In this document: positions 6,570 to 12,600 of the stretch, one piece after another
Position numbering within the stretch: the first letter of the stretch is position 1
Layout of the letters: each line of letters opens with the position of its first letter
Assembly: GCA_023435805.1 (NCBI GenBank)
Contig: JAEZMC010000049.1
Span: forward strand, 1-12,600
Direction of reading: 5' to 3'
Source: Bacillota bacterium
GTDB taxonomy: Bacteria; Bacillota; Clostridia; Acetivibrionales; DTU013
DNA length: 12,600 nt
Translations under genes and position numbers: made by a program
The notes under the pieces: generated by a model
The model's database searches: none
The model's input: only the letters and a program-made list of their open reading frames with translations
Told to the model about the DNA's origin: nothing

Positions 6570-6598
6570 TTTGGAGGATGCGCCGTCATATATATAAT
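6570..6598 (+). promoter_or_regulatory. Likely sigma-A promoter of the 510-residue protein gene
   Basis: A perfect TATAAT at 6593-6598, with TTTGGA (6570-6575) 17 nt or TTGGAG (6571-6576) 16 nt upstream as a moderate -35 box. Transcription would begin near 6605, leaving a leader of about 15 nt before the GTG at 6620. An overlapping sporulation-type arrangement, CCATATT (6565-6571), 15 nt, CATATATA (6587-6594), partly fits the sigma-E consensus, but with three mismatches. Confidence 0.5.
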
Positions 6599-6619
6599 TA
6601 AGAGCAGATCAGGTGAAAT

Positions 6620-8152
6620 GTGAGTGAGGACATGTTCAATTTTCACAATCGACAGTTTCTATTCAAACAAACGAACGGCGAATTCTGGAACTTCTTTACC
6701 GACGCCCGGCAGAACCTGTGCTACCGAACTCTGTCAAAACGAGGCGTCTGGAGCAACGCAATCGTTCTGCACAAAAATACCTATCCGTATTTTTACGCCG
6801 ATATGGATCAGGATGAGCAATTCCATCTTCTGTTCCAGGACCATAGCGGAAACATCCACTATTCCCGGCTGGACGGGCAATCCATGAAAACAGTGCCGGT
6901 TCTGAACAGCAAAACACCCTCGGCATATAATAAACAGCTGTTCATCGCACCCTTCAAGAACGATACATACTTTTTTTACGTTCTTCAGCATGAAAACTCC
7001 TTCATGCAGGCCTATCAGGTGCTGAACAGCAATAAAATCAGCAAGCCGAAGGTAGTTGACTACGTATCGGGCAGCAGCATCCCCAGTTCGATCCTATACG
7101 ACCGGGCACAGAATATTTATATATTCTATCAGTCCTACGACGGAAAATACCTGCAGCTGGGTTATAAAAAATTCAACGCCCCGCAGAGAAACTGGAGCGA
7201 ATATACGCCGGTTACGAAGTATACGGGCAATTGCGAATATCCTCACGCCATGCTCGACGACGGCGGTATAATCCATTTATGTTATCAGAGACGGGCACCG
7301 AAGCTTTTTGAAATGGTTTACCAGCAGAAGGAACCGGATAAAAACCTCTGGTCTCCTGAGATCGTTGTACACTCTTCCATACACTCCTTTGAGAATGCGT
7401 CTATTTTGCAGGACGGTGATGATGTGACCGTCTACTGGGTCAGGGAGGATACGGTATACTACAATACCGGTTCACAGGCGGGGAGGAGCTGGGGAAAGCC
7501 CTCCAGGCTCAACCTTTCCGACATGCGTCAGCTGCAGTGCCTCGCCTATAAATCCATCAGCCCGAAAAACCGGGAGGCAGGCAGCATCCAGCCGGCAGGC
7601 CCGGCGGCTGCAGATGTGGAGATGGCGCGACCGCCGGCATTTTACCCGGGAAGCCTTTACAACGGTATCCGGTTGGCCTTCGGCACCACAGACAGTATAG
7701 GGGACGGTTCTCAACTTGTTACACCCGGGAGGGACAAGGAAACCGTCACTGCAAATGATGTGAAAGCGATGGTTTTAAATGCGTTCAGACAGATGCAGGG
7801 TGATATGGATGAAATGAGGGCAGGCTGGTCTTCAGCAAGGGAAGAACTGGTAAAAATGAGTAACTCGGTGGATGAATTAAAACGCGAATTGGTGAAGCAG
7901 GCCTTCCATATGAACATGCTGGAAAACCGGATGGCTCAGTTAAAAAAAACAGGCGGCAGGCCGGAGACGGCAAACGGTGAAAAGCCGGAATATGCCTCTG
8001 TCCAGAAGCAGGAGTCCGGAACCGTCCCAAAACCAGAAACACAGACTGTTGAAAGACCTGAGACCGCAGCCGCATCCTCCCTGGAGCCCGACAGACTGAA
8101 GGAATGGCAGGAATGGCAGGAGCCGGAGGAATGGAGGGAGAGCAGCAAATGA
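6620..8152 (+). CDS. Predicted beta-propeller protein with coiled coil and Trp/Glu tail (510 residues)
   Basis: Function unknown; similar unnamed proteins occur, as far as I recall, in Clostridia. Residues about 5-310 repeat a blade-like pattern: a hydrophobic strand, a turn with Asp/Gly, then an aromatic strand ending near a Trp. Examples are FHLLFQDHSGNIHYS (68-82), IYIFYQSYDGKYLQLGY (166-182), IIHLCYQRR (217-225) and VTVYWVREDTVYY (269-281). Turns such as RGVWSN, QRNWSE, KNLWSP and SQAGRSWGKP resemble the Asp-box/BNR turns of sialidase-like propellers. Residues 311-375 form a Pro/Gly-rich linker. Residues about 378-443 are a strong coiled-coil candidate. The tail 445-490 is Pro/Glu-rich with repeated (K/R)PE, and 494-506 contains repeated EWQ. 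There is no signal peptide or anchor, so it is probably cytoplasmic or released by lysis. The GTG start has AGGTG 4 nt upstream; an ATG at 6632 is an alternative. It might be a binding scaffold rather than an enzyme. Confidence 0.88.
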   Translation: MSEDMFNFHNRQFLFKQTNGEFWNFFTDARQNLCYRTLSKRGVWSNAIVLHKNTYPYFYADMDQDEQFHLLFQDHSGNIHYSRLDGQSMKTVPVLNSKTPSAYNKQLFIAPFKNDTYFFYVLQHENSFMQAYQVLNSNKISKPKVVDYVSGSSIPSSILYDRAQNIYIFYQSYDGKYLQLGYKKFNAPQRNWSEYTPVTKYTGNCEYPHAMLDDGGIIHLCYQRRAPKLFEMVYQQKEPDKNLWSPEIVVHSSIHSFENASILQDGDDVTVYWVREDTVYYNTGSQAGRSWGKPSRLNLSDMRQLQCLAYKSISPKNREAGSIQPAGPAAADVEMARPPAFYPGSLYNGIRLAFGTTDSIGDGSQLVTPGRDKETVTANDVKAMVLNAFRQMQGDMDEMRAGWSSAREELVKMSNSVDELKRELVKQAFHMNMLENRMAQLKKTGGRPETANGEKPEYASVQKQESGTVPKPETQTVERPETAAASSLEPDRLKEWQEWQEPEEWRESSK

Positions 8153-8177
8153 TGAGCAGCTTGAAACTGCCCATCAT
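8149..8177. terminator. Hairpin overlapping the stop codon of the 510-residue gene
   Basis: ATGATG (8149-8154) pairs with CATCAT (8172-8177) and GCAG (8156-8159) with CTGC (8167-8170), with one A-C mismatch and a 7-nt loop. The stem includes the TGA stop. No long T run follows, so termination is probable but imperfect. A second small stem, GCGTT/AACGC (8197-8211), followed by GTGTTTT, lies before the kdpC end and may add to it. Confidence 0.45.
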
Positions 8178-8216
8178 TCCTATAATCTATATCAAGGCGT
8201 TTGTATAACGCGTGTT

Positions 8217-8855
8217 TTAATCTGCCGCCAGCTTGATCAATCCCAATTCCTTTGCAATATCCAGGTTTACCATGAATACGTTGACAGTTTCTTCCCCAAA
8301 AATACCGAGAAACTTACCTTGCGTATTTTCTTTGACGAGGGCTTCCAGTGCTTCCCTGGATAAACCGGTCGATTCAGCCAGGGCCGGTATCTGGGCTGCA
8401 GCCGATGCAGGACTGATATGGGGGTCAAGCCCGGAGCCGGATGCCGTCAATAAATCCGTAGGAATATCCTCTTTCTTTATGAACGGGTTTGCTTTCAGGA
8501 ACTCCGCCATGTCCGCCTCCACGCGTTTAACAAGCTCCGGGTTTGTCGGCGCGTAGTTCCTTGAACCGGAGCCAACTCCTGTATAATTGCCGCTATCTTT
8601 ATCCTCCTGTGTGTATGTGTTGTAATTCACAGCGGAAGGACGGCTTTTCATAAACCGGGCATCTGAAAAATCCTGCCCCACCAGCTCTGAACCGACGGCC
8701 CTGCCATCTATCATGATCAGGCTGCCGTTTGCCTGTCCGGGAAAGATGATCTGACTGATCCCGGTAAGCAGCAGAGGATAAACCAGCCCGCATATCAGCA
8801 GCAGTGCTATTGTTACCAGGAACGGCCTCTTTATTCCTTTCAAAAATGTACTCAT
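8217..8855 (-). CDS. kdpC: Potassium-transporting ATPase subunit C
   Basis: A 212-residue subunit of the KdpFABC high-affinity K+ uptake complex. It has one N-terminal membrane helix (about 12-34, FLVTIALLLICGLVYPLLLTG) and an extracytoplasmic domain. Family motifs are visible: SELVGQDF and FMKSRPSAVNYN near residues 56-78, the SGSGLDPHISPASAAAQ segment that is the most conserved part of KdpC, and the C-terminal VNVFMVNLDI. It is slightly longer than the usual length of about 190. The ATG has an AGGAGG site 8 nt upstream. It is last in kdpABC, starting 52 nt after kdpB, and converges on the 510-residue gene. KdpC stabilises the complex and is needed for activity, but has no catalytic residue of its own. 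Confidence 0.97.
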   Translation of the reverse strand: MSTFLKGIKRPFLVTIALLLICGLVYPLLLTGISQIIFPGQANGSLIMIDGRAVGSELVGQDFSDARFMKSRPSAVNYNTYTQEDKDSGNYTGVGSGSRNYAPTNPELVKRVEADMAEFLKANPFIKKEDIPTDLLTASGSGLDPHISPASAAAQIPALAESTGLSREALEALVKENTQGKFLGIFGEETVNVFMVNLDIAKELGLIKLAAD

Positions 8856-8907
8856 AATCAGAACCTCCTATTCTTAACCTAAAGTGTCAGCGGCGGATGG
8901 TGCTTTA

Positions 8908-10959
8908 TCACAACCCCAGAACCGCCAGCAGCGGAGTAATGACGAGATCAATCAGCTTGATACCCACGAAGGGTGCTATGATACCACCCAGCCCGTAAAC
9001 CAGCATGTTGCGGGACAGCATCTTTTCCGCCCGCATCGGCTTGTATTTGACTCCTTTCATGGCAAGAGGGATCAGGAGCGGTATAATCACAGCGTTGAAA
9101 ATCAAAGCGGAGAGGATCGCACTGTAGGGCGTGGACAGTGCCATGATATTGAGCATCTGCATTTGAGGAATGACAGCCATAAACATGGCTGGAATAATCG
9201 CAAAATATTTGGCAATATCGTTGGCAATGCTGAAGGTCGTAAGAGAGCCACGCGTAATCAAAAGCTGTTTCCCGATTTCCACCACGTCCAGAATCTTGGT
9301 AGGGTCGGAATCCAGGTCCACCATATTTGCCGCTTCCTTCGCAGCAGAGGTACCGCTGTTCATGGCGATACCCACGTTGGCTTGTGCCAGGGCGGGGGCG
9401 TCGTTGGTGCCGTCTCCGGTCATGGCAACGATCCTGCCCTCGGCCTGTTCAGCCTTGATCGCCCTGATCTTGTCTTCCGGTTTGCATTCCGCAATGAAGC
9501 TGTCCACTCCGGCTTCCTGTGCGATGGTCGCGGCAGTAAGCGGGTTATCACCGGTACACATAATCGTTTTAATTCCTATGGCACGCAGCCTTGCAAAACG
9601 CTCCACCAGCCCTTCCTTAATGGTATCCTTTAAATAAATGACACCTAAAACCCTGTTCTCTGCACATACTACCAGGGGAGTTCCACCTAACCTGGCAACT
9701 TCATTGACCCTTCGCTCCAAATCCCTCGGAATGGATCCGCCCAATTCCTGTACAAACTTTTGAATCGCATCGGAAGCGCCTTTACGTATCCGGGTACCAT
9801 CCGGAAGATTGACTCCGCTCATACGCGTTTGAGCGGTAAACTCCAGAAATTCCATACCGGGGATCAACTCCTGATGCCTTCCGCTCAGGCGCTCTCCAAG
9901 CTCAATGACGGATTTCCCCTCCGGCGTATCATCCTTCAGCGAGCTGATAACGGAATAATAGATTAGCTCCTGTTCATTTGTACCCACGGGGATAAATTTT
10001 GCAGCCATGCGGTTTCCGTAAGTGATGGTACCGGTTTTGTCAAGGATCAGTGTATCCACATCACCGCAAACCTCGACAGCTTTGCCGGACATGGCGATGA
10101 TATTGAAACGCGTAACGCGATCCATACCGGCGATACCAATGGCGGAAAGCAGCCCGCCGATGGTGGTGGGGATCAGGCAAACCGCCAGGGCAGCCAGCGT
10201 GGAAATCTGCAAGCGAATGCCGTTGTATACCGCCAAAGGGTAAAGGCTGACAATGACGATCAGGAAGATGATGGTCAGGCTGACCAGCAATGTGTTCAAG
10301 GCAATCTCATTGGGCGTTTTCTTTCGGGTGGCGCCTTCAACCAGAGAAATCATTTTATCCAGAAAGGCTTCCCCCGGGTTGGAGGTGATGCGGATTTTCA
10401 GCCAGTCACTTACTACTGTCGTTCCGCCGGTGACCGACGCAAAATCGCCGCCGCTTTCCTTTAATACCGGTGCCGATTCACCGGTAATGGCGGATTCATC
10501 CACCGAGGCAATTCCCTCGATGACCTCCCCGTCGTTGGGGATCAGCTCGCCAGCCTTAACAAGCACCACATTGCCTTTTTTTAGTCCGCTTGCACTAATA
10601 ATGGTTTCTTTGCCGTCGCTGCTCAGAATACGGGCCTGCATATCCTTTTGTGTCTTTTTCAGACTTTCTGCCTGCGCCTTACCCCGGCCCTCGGCTACAG
10701 CTTCTGCGAAGTTTGCGAATAGTATGGTAATCAGGAGGATTACCGATACAATAGCGTTATACAGCCGAAGGTTATTTCCTTCATCTCCAAACAGGTTTGG
10801 AAAAAAGCAGAGCAGAATCGTTACCAGAAACCCTATTTCTACCACGAACATGACGGGATTCTTCATCATGTACCGGGGATTCAATTTTATAAATGCCCCA
10901 AGAATGGAAGCTTTAAGGATGTCCCCTGTTATAAATTTTGTTTTCTTTTCTTTACTCAT
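8908..10959 (-). CDS. kdpB: Potassium-transporting P-type ATPase subunit B
   Basis: The 683-residue ATP-hydrolysing subunit of the Kdp potassium pump, in the cytoplasmic membrane. The phosphorylated Asp is residue 307 in DKTGT, the same number as in E. coli. The actuator-domain TGES motif is at 159-162; its Ser162 is the residue whose phosphorylation is known to inhibit the E. coli pump. The hinge motif GDGTNDAPAL is at 515-524. Membrane segments are visible near 35-55, 67-90, 215-235 and 245-275, and three more at the C terminus. The length is normal and nothing is missing. The ATG has an AGGAGG site 8 nt upstream, placed within the 13-nt gap after kdpA. Translation is probably coupled with kdpA. 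Confidence 0.98.
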   Translation of the reverse strand: MSKEKKTKFITGDILKASILGAFIKLNPRYMMKNPVMFVVEIGFLVTILLCFFPNLFGDEGNNLRLYNAIVSVILLITILFANFAEAVAEGRGKAQAESLKKTQKDMQARILSSDGKETIISASGLKKGNVVLVKAGELIPNDGEVIEGIASVDESAITGESAPVLKESGGDFASVTGGTTVVSDWLKIRITSNPGEAFLDKMISLVEGATRKKTPNEIALNTLLVSLTIIFLIVIVSLYPLAVYNGIRLQISTLAALAVCLIPTTIGGLLSAIGIAGMDRVTRFNIIAMSGKAVEVCGDVDTLILDKTGTITYGNRMAAKFIPVGTNEQELIYYSVISSLKDDTPEGKSVIELGERLSGRHQELIPGMEFLEFTAQTRMSGVNLPDGTRIRKGASDAIQKFVQELGGSIPRDLERRVNEVARLGGTPLVVCAENRVLGVIYLKDTIKEGLVERFARLRAIGIKTIMCTGDNPLTAATIAQEAGVDSFIAECKPEDKIRAIKAEQAEGRIVAMTGDGTNDAPALAQANVGIAMNSGTSAAKEAANMVDLDSDPTKILDVVEIGKQLLITRGSLTTFSIANDIAKYFAIIPAMFMAVIPQMQMLNIMALSTPYSAILSALIFNAVIIPLLIPLAMKGVKYKPMRAEKMLSRNMLVYGLGGIIAPFVGIKLIDLVITPLLAVLGL

Positions 10960-10972
10960 GAAAATATCCTCC

Positions 10973-12600
10973 TTAACTCCATAAGGTCATATGCTCTGCA
11001 ATCGGGCCAAGGACCAATGCTGGAAAGAATGTCAGCGCAGCAATGATTAAAATGACCATAAGCAGTGATATGGCAAATGTCCTGGTATCAGTCCTTAACG
11101 TCCCGATGGATTCGCTGACCGGCTGTTTTAACATCAGCGAACTTGAAATGGCCAGTAAAATGATAATGGAAAGGTAGCGCCCAAAGAACATGACCAGCCC
11201 GGTCGTTATGTTCCAGAAATATGTATTATCTGCCAGTCCCTCAAAACCGGAGCCGTTGTTGGCAGCTGAAGATGCATATTCGTACACCACCTGCGTCAGC
11301 CCGTGATAACCGGGATTGGTGATCCCATCAAGTCCTGCCGGTACAGCTGCAGCCAGCGCTGAAAAAGCAAGAATCAGCAGAGGGTGGATAATGATGCCCA
11401 GTGCCGCCAGCTTCATTTCCTTCCCCTCGATTTTTTTAGCCAGATACTCCGGTGTGCGGCCTACCATCAGTCCGCAGATAAACACTGTCAGGATGATATA
11501 TAAAATCATGTTCAGCAGTCCGGCACCCTTGCCGCCAAATACAAGGTTGAGCATCATATTTATCAGCGGTACCATCCCGCCTATAGGTGTCAAGGTATCA
11601 TGCATGTTGTTGACGGAGCCTGTAGTAAAGGCGGTCGTCACAGTGGTAAACAGCGAGGATTGGGCAATCCCGAAACGCATCTCCTTCCCTTCCATGTTAC
11701 CCATGCTCTGACTTAATCCGGCCTGAGCCAGCGCGGGGTTTCCGGCTTGCTCCGCCCAAAAGCAGACAGCAATGCCCGCAAAAAAAATGATAAGCATAAC
11801 GGCAAGTATTGGTTTGGCCTCACTGCCGAGCAGAACCTTTTTTCTCGCCCCATTCTCCGTTTTCGTCCTGCGGCTGCGGACCATGAGACCGAACATCACT
11901 ACACTGGCTCCCGGCAGAATCATCATTGAGAGCATTTCGATCATATTGGACAGGATATTCGGATTTTCAAAGGGGGTGGTTGAGTTTGCCCCAAGGAAGC
12001 CGCCTCCGTTGGTTCCCAGATGCTTGATGCTCTCCAGTGCGGCTATCGGACCCATAGCGATGTCCTGATATTTTCCTTCAATTGTCTGAACGGTAATGTT
12101 AGGGGACAGGTTCTGGACGACACCCTGCGATACAAGTGCAAGCCCGATCAGCAAGGAAAGCGGCAGAAAAACACGGGTAATAATACGGACGAGGTCCGCA
12201 TAAAAATTGCCCATGGTTTTGGTTTTTCCTGCAAAACCGCGAACCGCAGCTATGGCAACTGAAAATCCAGTAGCAGCAGAGGTGAACATCATGAAAATGA
12301 TCACCAGCATCTGGCTTAGGTAAGAAAGGCCGGATTCTCCTGAGTAGTGCTGGAGATTGGTATTTGTTATAAAGCTGATGATCGTGTTAAAAGACAGGCT
12401 TGGCTCCATTCCTCCGATATTGTTCGGATTGAAAACCGGAAGGGCTTGAAGCCTCAAAATCAGATATCCGACGAATACCATGATCGCATTGGTAGCAAGC
12501 ATGGCAAACGCATATTGTTTCCAATTCATTTCCTTTCTATCTATACCGCATAGACGGTAGATCACGTTGTCCACCCGGTCAAGGACAGGGTCTGCAAAGG
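10973..12600 (-). CDS. kdpA: Potassium-transporting ATPase subunit A, 5'-truncated by window edge
   Basis: The membrane subunit that takes up K+ in the Kdp complex, related to SKT-type potassium transporters. 541 residues are visible and the frame stays open to the window end (FADPVLDRVDNVIYRLCGID is family-like), so the GTG at 12574 is not the start. About 15-20 residues are missing compared with the usual length of about 557. The four pore-loop selectivity segments are all present: TNTNLQHYSGESGLSY, TNGGGFLGANSTTPFENPN, TTGSVNNMHDTLTPIGG and ANNGSGFEGL. Roughly ten hydrophobic helices are seen. It is first of the kdpABC genes in the window; kdpF or regulatory genes could lie upstream, outside. 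The promoter is also outside. Confidence 0.97.
   Translation of the reverse strand, partial: FADPVLDRVDNVIYRLCGIDRKEMNWKQYAFAMLATNAIMVFVGYLILRLQALPVFNPNNIGGMEPSLSFNTIISFITNTNLQHYSGESGLSYLSQMLVIIFMMFTSAATGFSVAIAAVRGFAGKTKTMGNFYADLVRIITRVFLPLSLLIGLALVSQGVVQNLSPNITVQTIEGKYQDIAMGPIAALESIKHLGTNGGGFLGANSTTPFENPNILSNMIEMLSMMILPGASVVMFGLMVRSRRTKTENGARKKVLLGSEAKPILAVMLIIFFAGIAVCFWAEQAGNPALAQAGLSQSMGNMEGKEMRFGIAQSSLFTTVTTAFTTGSVNNMHDTLTPIGGMVPLINMMLNLVFGGKGAGLLNMILYIILTVFICGLMVGRTPEYLAKKIEGKEMKLAALGIIIHPLLILAFSALAAAVPAGLDGITNPGYHGLTQVVYEYASSAANNGSGFEGLADNTYFWNITTGLVMFFGRYLSIIILLAISSSLMLKQPVSESIGTLRTDTRTFAISLLMVILIIAALTFFPALVLGPIAEHMTLWS

Larger units (their letters stand above)
6456..6619. promoter_or_regulatory. 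Shared control region of the divergent unknown genes
   Basis: 164 bp, AT-rich, between two start codons pointing away from each other. It contains a CRP/FNR-like palindrome (6534-6545) and a vegetative-type promoter for the + strand gene, each listed separately. For the - strand gene I find the GGGGG ribosome-binding site (6464-6468 on +, as CCCCC) and several AT-rich hexamers, such as TATTAT in the middle of the region, but no clear -35/-10 pair. Confidence 0.5.

Noticed and set aside
10253..10984. 243-codon + strand frame opposite kdpB
   Set aside because: Antisense to a complete kdpB with all P-type ATPase motifs; no coding signal of its own.

Overview
The window looks like chromosomal DNA from an anaerobic, probably spore-forming Firmicute of the class Clostridia. 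Three things point there: roughly balanced base composition with strong AGGAGG-type ribosome-binding sites, the cysE-cysS pair, and two proteins (positions 5544-6455 and 6620-8152) that resemble unnamed clostridial families. The species cannot be fixed from the sequence alone. There are no tRNA or rRNA genes, CRISPR arrays, insertion sequences or phage blocks.

Layout, left to right. (1) 1-2192, + strand: the 3' part of a UDP-glucose 6-dehydrogenase gene, overlapping by 4 nt a nucleotide-sugar epimerase most like UDP-glucuronate 4-epimerase. Together they would convert UDP-glucose to UDP-glucuronate and then UDP-galacturonate for surface polysaccharide. A hairpin follows. (2) 2305-2541, - strand: a small hypothetical protein. 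(3) 2701-4809, - strand: cysE then cysS, an operon linking the first step of cysteine synthesis to charging of tRNA-Cys. (4) 4810-5033: an AT-rich divergent intergenic region with a perfect 11-bp inverted repeat. (5) 5034-5396, + strand: a four-helix membrane protein of the PF04020 'phage holin family' type, followed by several hairpins, one a 13-bp perfect stem. (6) 5544-8152: two divergent genes without a known function, a cysteine-containing 303-residue protein (- strand) and a 510-residue predicted beta-propeller with a coiled coil and a Trp/Glu tail (+ strand). They share a 164-bp control region holding a CRP/FNR-like palindrome and a good vegetative -10 box. (7) 8217-12600, - strand: kdpA (5' end outside the window), kdpB and kdpC, the high-affinity potassium-uptake P-type ATPase; all visible catalytic and selectivity motifs are intact.

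Most of the window is standard metabolism and transport. The part that is not explained by known biology is the divergent pair at 5544-8152 with its shared regulatory region. It is the best candidate for something undescribed, although nothing in the sequence reveals its biochemical role.
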